Part shown: in pieces, positions 24,377-32,937 of the stretch
Numbering within the stretch: position 1 is the stretch's first letter
How the letters are laid out: every line of letters starts with the position of its first letter
Assembly (NCBI GenBank): GCA_015066975.1
Contig: SVNI01000001.1
Coordinates: 152,225-216,224 of the forward strand
Direction: 5' to 3'
Length of the DNA: 64,000 nt
Source: Ruminococcus sp.
GTDB lineage: Bacteria > Bacillota > Clostridia > Oscillospirales > Ruminococcaceae
Notes under the pieces: model-generated
Told to the model about the DNA's origin: nothing
Seen by the model: only the letters and a program-made list of their open reading frames with translations
The model's database searches: none
Program-made: the position numbers and the translations under genes

Positions 24377-24997
24377 TTACTTGTCTGTTTTCTTGGTTGT
24401 TTTTTTGGTAGTTTTCTTTGCAGTTTCAGTTCTGGGCTTTCTGCCGGATTTCTTTTTGGAAGCAGGAGTTTCTTCAGCCTTTACTTCTTCCACAGTCGGA
24501 ACAGGAGTTTCTTCTGCTTTTACTTCTTCGGCAGGAACTTCTTCACCGAAAGCGAGCTGGCCTTCTGCGGGAGTTTCTTCAGCAGACTGTTCTGCTTCAG
24601 CCTTGGGCTTTCTGCCGGGTTTCTTCTTGGGCTTTTCTTCTTCTGCCGGAGCTTCTGCCTTGGGTTCTTCTGCTGACGGAATAATATTGCTCAGAACAAG
24701 AGTTTTGTCCCAGTTGCCTTCGTGAGTGATAACACCTTCTGTGATAGCTGCTTCCAGAGTTTTCTTGCCCTGTGCAACTGCAAGGATTTCTTCGCCGTCA
24801 CATGTCAGCAGGAAGTCGCGGTCATTGTAGTCAAACGGCTTTACAACAAGTTCGCCGTCTTTAATTTCGATATAGAATGCGCCCTCAGCTTCACCCTGTA
24901 CATTTACCTGTGCAGCGATATGCTCCTCGATTTTAGAAGCATCTGTCTTGACTACAAGTGCAATTCTAACCTTTTCTACCAGTTCATGATAAGTCAT
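24377..24997 (-). CDS. SCP2-like domain protein with lysine/alanine-rich, AT-hook-like tail
   Basis: The 206 aa protein starts at the ATG at 24995-24997 (AAAGGTGAAAAGG upstream). Residues 1-105 resemble the SCP2 sterol-carrier-like fold seen in many Firmicutes proteins of unknown role (AFYIEIKDGELVVKPFDYNDRD, then DGEEILAVAQGKKT). Residues 106-206 are low-complexity and rich in Ala, Glu, Pro and Lys. GRKP motifs stand at about 128-131 and 185-188, next to clusters of lysines, and the end is AKKTTKKTTKKTDK. The tail resembles AT-hook or histone-H1-like segments, so DNA or nucleoid association is possible. It could equally bind acidic polymers. It is monocistronic. Confidence 0.72.
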   Translation of the reverse strand: MTYHELVEKVRIALVVKTDASKIEEHIAAQVNVQGEAEGAFYIEIKDGELVVKPFDYNDRDFLLTCDGEEILAVAQGKKTLEAAITEGVITHEGNWDKTLVLSNIIPSAEEPKAEAPAEEEKPKKKPGRKPKAEAEQSAEETPAEGQLAFGEEVPAEEVKAEETPVPTVEEVKAEETPASKKKSGRKPRTETAKKTTKKTTKKTDK

Positions 24998-25083
24998 TGC
25001 CTTTTCACCTTTCTTTTCTTCAGTTGCAGCAAGCGAAAACATTACGCATTGACCGCAAAAAATAATTATTGGCTTATGGAATT

Positions 25084-25112
25084 ATTATACAAGATATTGC
25101 GCCGTTCGTCAA
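25084..25112 (-). promoter_or_regulatory. Promoter of the SCP2-like gene
   Basis: Minus strand -35 TTGACG (25112-25107), 17-bp spacer, -10 TATAAT (25089-25084). Confidence 0.75.
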
Positions 25113-25288
25113 TGAAAAAACGGAATTTTCTATATTTAACACAAGATTTTCTTGAAATTCCGGCGATTTTTTAGCCAAAAACTCAAAAGCAGATTTTATG
25201 CCGAAAATGCCTGAAAGCGCGGTTCTGATTTATTTTTGCAGGTTTTTGTCTTTTTATACAAAGAATTGAAAAAATTGTGAAAAATCCC

Positions 25289-25317
25289 TTGACTACTCCG
25301 GCAAAAAAGAGTATAAT
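25289..25317 (+). promoter_or_regulatory. Promoter of glgA
   Basis: -35 TTGACT (25289-25294), 17-bp spacer, -10 TATAAT (25312-25317). AAGGAGGG at about 25338 serves the TTG start. Confidence 0.82.
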
Positions 25318-25351
25318 AGAAATATAAATAAACTATCAAGGAGGGATTTCT

Positions 25352-26806
25352 TTGACTAATATTCTTTTTGCGGCCTCTGAATGTGTACCATTCGTCAAGA
25401 CGGGAGGTCTGGCCGATGTTGTCGGCGCACTGCCTAAGAATCTCAATAAAGAACGTTTCGATGTCCGTGTGATTATTCCGTATTATACCTGTATTCCCGG
25501 CAGATACAGAAATTTCTTTCACTATCGTCATCATTTCTTCATGGACTATGCAGGACGGCAGGAACATGTCGGTATTATGGAATATGAATATCATGGCATT
25601 AAATATTACTATGTTGATAACGAGTATTATTTCAACGGCGAAACACCTTACAGCAGTGACCTGAAGTGGGACATTGAGAGATTTACTTTCTTCTGTAAAG
25701 CAGTGCTGGCTATGATGCCGGTTATCGGCTTCCGCCCGGATATCATTCACTGCCATGACTGGCAGACCGGCCTGATTCCGGTGCTTCTGCATTCCACATT
25801 TGCAACACATCCGTTTTATCAGGGTGTCAAAAGCATTATGACCATCCATAACCTGAAATTTCAGGGTGTGTGGGATATTGATGCATTCCAGCATAATACA
25901 CAGCTTCCGGATTACATGTTCACACCGGACAAGCTGGAATTTCACAAGGATGCCAACATGCTGAAAGGCGGTCTGGTTTATGCGGACTATATCACCACCG
26001 TCAGCGAAACCTATGCGGAAGAAATCAAAACCCGTGAATACGGCGAAGGCCTTGACGGTCTGCTTTCTTCTCGCAAGATGTCTCTGAGAGGCATTGTCAA
26101 CGGCATTGACTACAGCATTTTTGACCCCAAAAACGACAAGAAGATTTTCTATAACTATGATGTCAGTGATGCCATCACAGGCAAAGCCGAAAACAAGCGC
26201 AAACTACAGGAAGAACTCGGACTGGAACAGGACAGCAGAAAAATGCTCATTGGCCTGATTTCCAGACTGACAGACCAGAAAGGCCTGAATCTTCTGAGTG
26301 ATGTTTTCGAGGGCAGATTCCTGGACGATAACACACAGTTTGTACTTATCGGCACAGGCGAACCGGGCTATGAAAACGCATTCCGTTATTTTGCAGGACG
26401 CTATCCGGGCAATGTTTCGGCAAATATCTGCTATAATGACGAACTGGCGCATAAGCTCTATGCGGCTGCGGATATGATGCTTGTACCGTCCAGATTCGAG
26501 CCGTGCGGCCTGACTCAGCTCATTTCCCTTCGATACGGTTCTATTCCGCTTGTCCGCGAAACAGGTGGGCTGAAAGATACTGTACAGCCCTATAATGAAT
26601 TCGACCTCACAGGCACAGGCTTCACTTTCAAGGAATTCTGGTCAGAAGCATTCTTAGGCTCTGTGAACTATGCAAAGTCTGTCTTCTTTAATTATCGTGA
26701 CAACTGGAATGATATGCTCCGCCGGGGCATGGAACAGGATTTCTCATGGAACAATTCCGCAAAGCAATATGAAGGCATGTATGAATGGCTTCTGGGCAAA
26801 AATTAA
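25352..26806 (+). CDS. glgA: Glycogen synthase (ADP-glucose, GT5)
   Basis: Extends alpha-1,4-glucan chains from ADP-glucose. At 484 aa it fits GT5. The N-terminal substrate loop VKTGGLADVVGALPK is intact, as are HCHDWQTGL, ARR-like VSRLTDQKGL (ISRLTDQKGL) and the C-terminal FEPCGLTQLISLRYGSIPLVRETGGL. The start is TTG at 25352, with a strong AAGGAGGG ribosome site 8 nt upstream. It is transcribed alone and ends at a clear terminator; other glg genes are not in the window. It implies that the cell stores glycogen. Confidence 0.95.
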   Translation: MTNILFAASECVPFVKTGGLADVVGALPKNLNKERFDVRVIIPYYTCIPGRYRNFFHYRHHFFMDYAGRQEHVGIMEYEYHGIKYYYVDNEYYFNGETPYSSDLKWDIERFTFFCKAVLAMMPVIGFRPDIIHCHDWQTGLIPVLLHSTFATHPFYQGVKSIMTIHNLKFQGVWDIDAFQHNTQLPDYMFTPDKLEFHKDANMLKGGLVYADYITTVSETYAEEIKTREYGEGLDGLLSSRKMSLRGIVNGIDYSIFDPKNDKKIFYNYDVSDAITGKAENKRKLQEELGLEQDSRKMLIGLISRLTDQKGLNLLSDVFEGRFLDDNTQFVLIGTGEPGYENAFRYFAGRYPGNVSANICYNDELAHKLYAAADMMLVPSRFEPCGLTQLISLRYGSIPLVRETGGLKDTVQPYNEFDLTGTGFTFKEFWSEAFLGSVNYAKSVFFNYRDNWNDMLRRGMEQDFSWNNSAKQYEGMYEWLLGKN

Positions 26807-26840
26807 ATCTTGATTTTCTTTAAAATCTCACAGTCAGGGG

Positions 26841-26870
26841 AAAAGCATCAGTTTTCTGATGCTTTTTTCT
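26841..26870 (+). terminator. Terminator of glgA
   Basis: Hairpin AAAAGCATCAG/CTGATGCTTTT with a TTTT loop and T6. Confidence 0.9.
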
Positions 26871-26921
26871 GTTGCTATTTTACAAAATTTCTGGATTTCA
26901 TGCAAAAAAAAGCCTGTTGTC

Positions 26922-26950
26922 TTGACTTTTCGGCACAATCGGGGTATAAT
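26922..26950 (+). promoter_or_regulatory. Promoter of the polysaccharide operon
   Basis: -35 TTGACT (26922-26927), 17-bp spacer, -10 TATAAT (26945-26950). It is the only clear promoter seen for the nine tightly packed genes to 37323. Confidence 0.82.
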
Positions 26951-26986
26951 AAATTATGTTATCTATCAAAAAGGGAGTTCTTTTTA

Positions 26987-27766
26987 GTGAAATTATGCAA
27001 GGAATTATATGCGTATCGAGAGATGATTTTCAGTCTTGTCCGTAAGGATTTGCGCGGACGGTACAAAGGCAGTGTCCTCGGATTTCTGTGGACATTCATC
27101 AATCCGCTGTTTCAGTTGATTATCTACACAATAGCGTTTTCATTTATTCTGCCCAGCCCGATTGAAAAATATTATCTGCATTTGTTTGTCGCACTGATAC
27201 CATGGATATTTTTTTCATCCAGCTTGCAGGGCGGTGCAAATTCAATTATGGCGGCGAAAAATCTGGTTTCCAAGATTTATTTTCCCCGTGAAGTGATTCC
27301 GATTTCGTATGTCACAAGCTGTTTTGTGAATATGCTTCTGACGTTTATAATTATTTTCTTTGTGGTGATATTTTCGGGAGTGGGGCTGAATCCGCTGGCC
27401 ATAGCCTGTCTGCCGGTTATCATGCTTGCAGAATATATCATGGCACTGGGATTAGCTTTGCTGTTCTCAGCAGTGACAGTATTTTTCCGCGACATGGAAC
27501 ATATTCTTAGCATCATCACAATGGCATGGATTTATTTGACCCCGGTATTATACCCGATTGATATGATTTCTGACGAGAAAATTCAGAAATTATTTTATCT
27601 CAATCCCATGACTTCTGTGATTGTGGCTTACCGGGATGTATTATATTATGCGAAAGTGCCGGATTTGTCTACGCTGGTGATGGCTTTCCTGTTCGGAATT
27701 GCAAGCCTGATTCTGGGCGAACTGGTATTCTCAAAACTGAAAACAAGATTTGCGGAGGTATTATAA
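26987..27766 (+). CDS. Polysaccharide ABC exporter permease (Wzm/TagG type)
   Basis: Membrane half of an ABC-2 exporter for lipid-linked surface polysaccharide. About 259 residues and six membrane helices are visible (LGFLWTFINPLFQLIIYTIAF, WIFFSSSLQGG, LLTFIIIFFVVIF and others). The start is GTG at 26987, because AAAGGGAG lies 10 nt upstream; a longer in-frame ATG lies before the promoter and cannot be used. The amphipathic LVRKDLRGRYKGSVLG segment before the first helix is typical of Wzm/TagG. The ATPase gene starts 3 nt after the stop. Substrate unknown: O-antigen-like polymer or teichoic acid. Confidence 0.9.
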   Translation: MKLCKELYAYREMIFSLVRKDLRGRYKGSVLGFLWTFINPLFQLIIYTIAFSFILPSPIEKYYLHLFVALIPWIFFSSSLQGGANSIMAAKNLVSKIYFPREVIPISYVTSCFVNMLLTFIIIFFVVIFSGVGLNPLAIACLPVIMLAEYIMALGLALLFSAVTVFFRDMEHILSIITMAWIYLTPVLYPIDMISDEKIQKLFYLNPMTSVIVAYRDVLYYAKVPDLSTLVMAFLFGIASLILGELVFSKLKTRFAEVL

Positions 27767-27768
27767 TC

Positions 27769-29034
27769 ATGAATCCAGAAAATGCCATTGAAGTCCGCAA
27801 TGTGAAGAAAAAATTCAAGATTTTCTACGACAAGGGAAATGATTTGAAAGACAGAATTCTGTTCCGGAATCGGAATCATTATGAGGACAGATGGGTGCTG
27901 AAAGGTATCAGTTTCAGTGTCCGGAAAGGCGAAGCTGTCGGCTTAATCGGGCACAACGGATGCGGAAAAAGTACCACGCTCAAACTGCTGACAAAAATTC
28001 TCTATCCGGATGAAGGGACTGTCGAAATGGCGGGGAGAGTTTCCAGCCTGATTGAACTTGGTGCTGGCTTTCATCCCGATATGACCGGACGGGAAAATAT
28101 CTATACAAATGCTTCTATTTTCGGGCTGACCAGAAAGGAAATTGATAAGAGATTACAGGAAATTATTGATTTTTCTGAACTTGAAGAATTTATCGACAAT
28201 CCGGTGAGAACCTATTCTTCCGGCATGTATATGAGATTAGCCTTTTCCGTGGCGATTAATGTTGATGCCAATATTTTACTGATAGATGAAATACTTGCCG
28301 TCGGTGATGCCAATTTTCAGAAGAAATGCTTCGACAAGCTCAGAGAAATCAAAGCACACGGCACGACTATCGTGATAGTTTCCCATGCTCTTGAACAGAT
28401 TGAGCAAATCTGCGAAACATCCTACTGGATTGAAGACGGCCTGATTAAAGATTCCGGTACGCCGAAAACCGTTCATGACCATTATCTAAAAAGCATGGAG
28501 GAAAGACGAAATCAACAGCTTGAAAAACAGCATCATCAGAAAAATCAGGACAAGTCCGAAAATACAGAATCTCCCGAAGCAGAACAGCTTCCGGATTTCT
28601 GCGAGAAAACCGCCGTCCGCATGGGGAACGGTGCTGTCCGGTTCACGAATGCCATGCTCTGCAATCTGGAGAATCAAAAGCAGTTTATTTTCAATTCCGA
28701 AGATAAAATTAAAATCATTCTGGAATATGAATCTTTTCAGCCGGATTTGAAAGGCAATTTCGGCTACGGCATTTTCAGGGAAGACAGCCTGCACTGTTAC
28801 GGAACTAATATTCTGATTGAAACAGGCGAATGCATTCCGGTGCAGAAAAAAGGCAGAGTGGAAATCATCTTTCAGAACAGTCTGCTTCCGGCGAAATATT
28901 TTCTGGATATTGCAGTACATTCCCATGACGGAATTATTTTGGATGACATCCGGCAGGTGCTTTCGTTCGTCGTTTCCTCTGATAAGCATGATATCGGGGT
29001 CTGCCGTCTGCATTCTGCATTTTCATGGAGGTGA
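27769..29034 (+). CDS. Polysaccharide ABC exporter ATPase with Wzt-type sugar-recognition domain
   Basis: Energises the Wzm-type permease. Residues 1-250 form the nucleotide-binding domain: Walker A GHNGCGKST (61-69), signature YSSGMYMRLAF, Walker B ILLIDEILAVGD, and an H-loop in VIVSHA. A charged linker with Gln/Lys/His follows (about 245-280), then a beta-sandwich domain (about 285-421) of the Wzt C-terminal kind (VRFTNAMLCNLENQKQFIF; FGYGIFREDSLHCYGTNI). In Wzt proteins this domain reads the chemical cap on the finished glycan before export. Teichoic-acid exporters (TagH) usually lack it, which points to an O-antigen-like pathway. Confidence 0.91.
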   Translation: MNPENAIEVRNVKKKFKIFYDKGNDLKDRILFRNRNHYEDRWVLKGISFSVRKGEAVGLIGHNGCGKSTTLKLLTKILYPDEGTVEMAGRVSSLIELGAGFHPDMTGRENIYTNASIFGLTRKEIDKRLQEIIDFSELEEFIDNPVRTYSSGMYMRLAFSVAINVDANILLIDEILAVGDANFQKKCFDKLREIKAHGTTIVIVSHALEQIEQICETSYWIEDGLIKDSGTPKTVHDHYLKSMEERRNQQLEKQHHQKNQDKSENTESPEAEQLPDFCEKTAVRMGNGAVRFTNAMLCNLENQKQFIFNSEDKIKIILEYESFQPDLKGNFGYGIFREDSLHCYGTNILIETGECIPVQKKGRVEIIFQNSLLPAKYFLDIAVHSHDGIILDDIRQVLSFVVSSDKHDIGVCRLHSAFSWR

Positions 29035-29040
29035 ATTTTT

Positions 29041-30132
29041 TTGAGTCTCTATACAAAAATACTCCGGTTTCTGCTTCGTGACCTGTATGCCCGGAATGAA
29101 AGCGCAAGAGCAGAAACAAAATCTGTTTCAGAATCACTGAACAGTCAGTTTGCAGAAGCAAAGCAGAAAAATAAGGAATTACAGAACCGGATTTTACAGC
29201 TCGAACAGCAGACAAGCGAACTCATACAGGAACTGACACATTCACAGAATTATTTTCAGGAAATTATCGAACAGTCCAATGAGGCACACGACCAGCGCGA
29301 CGAACGCTCCGAAAAGCGTCTCGACTGTCTCGAACATTACCGGACTGAAACCGAAAAGCGTATGCAGTCTGATGATGAAACAACTCTGGGACTGGCGCAC
29401 AGAACCGAATGTATTGAACAAGCTCTCCGGGAGTGTCATATCTATGAAAATCCGCTCCAGTTGTTCAATAAGAAAACCTATTCACAGGCCGGTGAAGATG
29501 CAATTCTGCTCTATGCCTGTGCTATGCTGGGAATCCCTCTGCAAGAATGCAGTTATCTGGATTTGGGCGCGAATAAGCCCGTTGATATGAGCAACACTTA
29601 TTTTTTCTATGAACAGGGTGCAAGGGGAGTGCTCCTCGAAGCGAATCCGTTATTAATTCCGGACTTGAAAAATCAGCGTTCGGGAGATATCATTCTGAAT
29701 CAGGCCGTTTCGGACAAATCCGGCGAAACTGTAACATTCAATATTCTGAATCTGGACGGCCTGTCGAAAATTGGAGATGTTTCCGATATTCTGGAACAGA
29801 ACCCCTCGGCAAAGCTTGAAAAATCTATCGAAATCAAGACAGTCTGCTATAATGATATTATCGAAACATATTTCGATAACAAAGCCCCTGTTATCCTGAA
29901 TCTGGATATTGAAGGCCTCGAAATGCAGATTCTCCAAAGCATGAATCTGGAACAGTACCGGCCACTGTTCATCATCATTGAGATGATACCCTATTCCAGA
30001 AAACTGACTGCCGGAATCAAGAACACAGAATTATTGCATTATCTGGAATCTAAAAATTATATTGAATATGCCTTTACAGGGATTAACTCTGTTTTTATTG
30101 ACAAATTCCAGTATGAAAAATTCATTTCCTGA
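29041..30132 (+). CDS. FkbM-family methyltransferase with N-terminal coiled coil
   Basis: The 363 aa protein starts at a TTG whose ribosome site (GGAGGTGA) overlaps the stop of the ATPase gene. Residues about 20-130 are strongly heptad-like and charged (ESLNSQFAEAKQKNKELQNR, then EQSNEAHDQRDERSEKRLD). The C-terminal half is an FkbM-type SAM methyltransferase: SYLDLGANKPVDMSNTYFFY, GVLLEANPLL, AVSDKSGETVTF, NLDIEGLEMQIL. A likely role is O-methylation of the glycan, perhaps the non-reducing end, because the exporter carries a cap-reading domain. The coiled coil could act as a length gauge as in WbdD, although WbdD has the opposite domain order. Confidence 0.82.
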   Translation: MSLYTKILRFLLRDLYARNESARAETKSVSESLNSQFAEAKQKNKELQNRILQLEQQTSELIQELTHSQNYFQEIIEQSNEAHDQRDERSEKRLDCLEHYRTETEKRMQSDDETTLGLAHRTECIEQALRECHIYENPLQLFNKKTYSQAGEDAILLYACAMLGIPLQECSYLDLGANKPVDMSNTYFFYEQGARGVLLEANPLLIPDLKNQRSGDIILNQAVSDKSGETVTFNILNLDGLSKIGDVSDILEQNPSAKLEKSIEIKTVCYNDIIETYFDNKAPVILNLDIEGLEMQILQSMNLEQYRPLFIIIEMIPYSRKLTAGIKNTELLHYLESKNYIEYAFTGINSVFIDKFQYEKFIS

Positions 30133-30149
30133 AAGGAGTGCTCCGGTCA

Positions 30150-30659
30150 ATGCAGACCATTAACACAGAAGAAATTATGAAACAAATCCGTGCGGAAATT
30201 AAAGAAAAAGGACTCGACAGCTCCATGCTGTCTTTTGAAGAAGTTCCATTTGCACAGGAAATCAGCCATGCAGACAAAAACTTTCAGCTTGCTTCGTTAC
30301 AGCAGAGCGCAGAATATTTAAGTATCCGGAATCAGATTGAAGCTTACAAGCCGATTGAGGGAAATTTTCTGGTAGTCTTTATCAAGAAAGTCATCCGGAA
30401 ACTGGTGAAATTCTATATCATGCCCATCATGACCGAACAGAATGCCCTGAACCTGCACACAGCAAATGCAGTTCAGCAGATGAACAATTATATTCAGGAC
30501 AGACAGGAAGCAGATAGTATTGATATTTCCGCACTGATTTCCCGGATTGAAGAACTCGAAACCAGACAGTCTGCCAGCCGTCAGGAAATGAACGCCCTGA
30601 GAAGTCAGATAAAAGCTCTGCAAGCCGAAAATCAGGCACTGAGAGGGCTGAAATCATGA
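30150..30659 (+). CDS. Small coiled-coil protein of the polysaccharide operon
   Basis: About 169 aa. I place the start at ATG 30150, 11 nt after GAAAGGAG; a GTG at 30138 is in frame. The N-terminus INTEEIMKQIRAEIKEKGLD is a motif I associate with the start of proteins in clostridial polysaccharide clusters. An amphipathic helical stretch follows (VVFIKKVIRKLVKFYIMPI), possibly membrane-peripheral. The C-terminal 55 residues form a coiled coil (ISRIEELETRQSASRQEMN). It overlaps the next gene by 4 nt. No enzyme motif is present. It may be a scaffold or partner of the coiled-coil methyltransferase. Confidence 0.65.
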   Translation: MQTINTEEIMKQIRAEIKEKGLDSSMLSFEEVPFAQEISHADKNFQLASLQQSAEYLSIRNQIEAYKPIEGNFLVVFIKKVIRKLVKFYIMPIMTEQNALNLHTANAVQQMNNYIQDRQEADSIDISALISRIEELETRQSASRQEMNALRSQIKALQAENQALRGLKS

Positions 30660-31738
30660 GAATCATTCAGTTTCTGCCGACGCTTGCCTTTGGGGACGCT
30701 GTCGGAAATGATACAGTTGCCCTCCAGAATGCTATGAAAGAACTGGGCTATGAAACGGCAATTTTCGCGGAAGCCGTTGACCAGAGACTTCCAAAGGGAA
30801 CAGCTTCTGACCTGTGTGCCGGAATGCCGGAACTCAATAAAGAAGATGTGATTTTATATCACATGTCCACAGGGTCAAAATTAAACTACGAACTTGAAAA
30901 ATATCCCTGCCGGAAAATGATGATTTATCATAATATCACCCCCCCGCATTTCTTTCACGGCTATAACGCACAGGCGGAATCCAATGCACAATACGGGCTT
31001 GACGGTCTGAAACATCTCGCCGGAAAAATAGATTACTGTTTAGCCGATTCCGATTTTAATAAATCTGATTTAAGAAAAGCTGGTTTCGTCTGTCCGATAG
31101 ATGTCCGTCCGATTCTGATTCCCTTTTCCGATTATGAAAAAAAGCCGGATTCCGGCATTATCAAGAAATATTCTGACCAGTATCAGAATATTATCTTTGT
31201 CGGCAGAATCGCCCCGAATAAAAAACAGCAGGATATTATTTCGGCATTCGCATTCTATAAAAAAAATATCAATCCGAAATCGAGATTGATTTTTGTCGGA
31301 AACTGGGGCGGAATGGAAAAATATCACGACCGTCTTGTCAGTTATGTGAACGCTCTGGAATTGGATGATGTTATCTTTACAGGACATATTAAATTTCCGG
31401 AAATCTTAGCGTATTATAAAATTGCTGATTTGTTTCTCTGTATGAGCGAACATGAGGGCTTCTGTGTTCCTCTTGTCGAAGCGATGTATTTTCAAGTGCC
31501 TGTGCTGGCATATCAGAGCTGTGCTGTGCCATGGACACTCGGCGGAAGCGGATTTCTGACCGATTCCAAAAATCCCGCCGAAACTGCCCTCCTGATGCAC
31601 AGAATTCTGTCCGATACGGAACTAAGAAAAACAATCATTCAGAATCAGAACGAAAGATTGCAGGATTTTCAGTATGAAAAAATTAAAACTCTGTTTGCAG
31701 GTCAGCTCAGGAGTTTTCTACAGGAGAAATCAATATGA
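30656..31738 (+). CDS. Glycosyltransferase family 4
   Basis: Retaining GT-B glycosyltransferase, 360 aa, adding a sugar to the lipid-linked glycan at the cytoplasmic face. The nucleotide-sugar site is visible: IIFVGRIAPNKKQQDII, and the E-x7-E element in SEHEGFCVPLVEAMYFQVPV. The N-terminus IQFLPTLAFGDAVGNDTVAL is of the type in mannosyl/rhamnosyltransferases of O-antigen clusters. It overlaps both neighbours by 4 nt (ATGA), so translation is coupled. Donor and acceptor are unknown. Confidence 0.88.
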   Translation: MRIIQFLPTLAFGDAVGNDTVALQNAMKELGYETAIFAEAVDQRLPKGTASDLCAGMPELNKEDVILYHMSTGSKLNYELEKYPCRKMMIYHNITPPHFFHGYNAQAESNAQYGLDGLKHLAGKIDYCLADSDFNKSDLRKAGFVCPIDVRPILIPFSDYEKKPDSGIIKKYSDQYQNIIFVGRIAPNKKQQDIISAFAFYKKNINPKSRLIFVGNWGGMEKYHDRLVSYVNALELDDVIFTGHIKFPEILAYYKIADLFLCMSEHEGFCVPLVEAMYFQVPVLAYQSCAVPWTLGGSGFLTDSKNPAETALLMHRILSDTELRKTIIQNQNERLQDFQYEKIKTLFAGQLRSFLQEKSI

Positions 31739-32937
31739 AGAAAATAGCATTTGTTATTCCGTGGTATGCTGAAAAAATTCCCGGCGGTGCGGAAATGGAA
31801 ACCCGCGAAGTTACCAAGCATCTGCATCAGGCCGGCATGGATGTCGAAATTCTGACAACCTGCGTTCGGGAATTCGTCAGCGACTGGAATGAAAATTACT
31901 ATCCGGAGGGAATCGAAATTATTCAGGGAATTCCTGTCCGAAGATTCAAAGTCCGGAAACGCAATACCAGAGCTTTTGATGAAGTGAATCTCAAGCTGAT
32001 GAACCGGATTCAGCCCACTGAACCCGAAGAAAAGGTTTTTATTCAGGAGATGATAAACAGTCCGGATTTATATGCTTATATCGCAGAGCATAAAGACGAA
32101 TATACAGCGTTTGTGTATATTCCGTACATGTTCGGAACGACTTATTACGGCATTGCACAGTGTCCGGAAAAAGCTGTCATGATTCCGTGCTTTCATGATG
32201 AAGCCTATCTCTATATGCAGATTTATAAAAAATTATATCCGCAGGTTGCCGGAATGATATTCAATGCCCGTCCGGAACTGGAATTAACTGAAAAAGTCTA
32301 TGATATTTCCGGAGTTGAAAAAATCGTCATGGGTATCGGCATGGATGTCGATTTGCAGACATATCCGGAAGAATTCCGGAAAAAATTCGGCATTCAGGAA
32401 AAATTTATTCTCTATGCCGGAAGAAAGGATTCCGGAAAGAATGTGCATACGCTTCTGAATTATTTCGGTGAATTCAAGAAACGCAATCCCTCGGATTTGA
32501 AACTTGTGCTTATCGGTGGAGGAGAAATTCACATTCCGGAGAGTGCCCGGAAAGATACTGTCGATTTAGGCTTTGTCGATATTCAGGACAAATATAATGC
32601 TTACGGGGCATCTGAGATTTTATGTCAGCCCTCGAAGAACGAAAGCTTTTCGCTGGTTATCATGGAAAGCTGGCTTTGTCACCGTCCTGTACTGGTGCAT
32701 GATAAATGCGCTGTGACAAAAAATTTCGTACAGGAATCCAACGGCGGTCTGTATTTCAATGACTATTTTGAATTTGAAGGCTGTCTGAATTATTTTCTGC
32801 ATCATTTGGAAGAATCCGACATCATGGGCGAAAACGGCAGGGAATATGTCATGAAGCATTTCGACTGGAATGTCATTACCGAAAAATACAGGGCATTCTT
32901 TGAAAAAATAGAAAAACGGCAAGGGGAATGCCTATGA
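31735..32937 (+). CDS. Glycosyltransferase family 4 (second)
   Basis: 400 aa GT-B enzyme. The glycine-rich N-terminal loop IPWYAEKIPGGAEMETREV and the donor site ILYAGRKDSGKNVHTLLNYF are present. The acidic pair is in QPSKNESFSLVIMESWLCHR. It overlaps the upstream GT4 by 4 nt and the downstream membrane protein by 4 nt. The two GT4 genes differ clearly, so they probably form different linkages. Donor unknown. Confidence 0.88.
   Translation: MKKIAFVIPWYAEKIPGGAEMETREVTKHLHQAGMDVEILTTCVREFVSDWNENYYPEGIEIIQGIPVRRFKVRKRNTRAFDEVNLKLMNRIQPTEPEEKVFIQEMINSPDLYAYIAEHKDEYTAFVYIPYMFGTTYYGIAQCPEKAVMIPCFHDEAYLYMQIYKKLYPQVAGMIFNARPELELTEKVYDISGVEKIVMGIGMDVDLQTYPEEFRKKFGIQEKFILYAGRKDSGKNVHTLLNYFGEFKKRNPSDLKLVLIGGGEIHIPESARKDTVDLGFVDIQDKYNAYGASEILCQPSKNESFSLVIMESWLCHRPVLVHDKCAVTKNFVQESNGGLYFNDYFEFEGCLNYFLHHLEESDIMGENGREYVMKHFDWNVITEKYRAFFEKIEKRQGECL

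Larger units (their letters stand above)
24998..25351. other. Divergent promoter region between the SCP2-like gene and glgA
   Basis: It holds a minus promoter at 25084-25112 and a plus promoter at 25289-25317. The middle, about 170 bp, is AT-rich and I see nothing else in it. Confidence 0.6.

Noticed and set aside
24201..24725. Long plus-strand open frame through the SCP2-like gene
   Set aside because: It is antisense to a gene with clear ribosome site, fold and terminator. Its sequence is low-complexity Phe/Val/Ser, the mirror of a Lys/Glu-rich frame.
26810..26986. N-terminal extension of the exporter permease
   Set aside because: The in-frame ATG at 26810 lies before the glgA terminator and the operon promoter. 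The GTG at 26987 has a good ribosome site and gives the normal family length.
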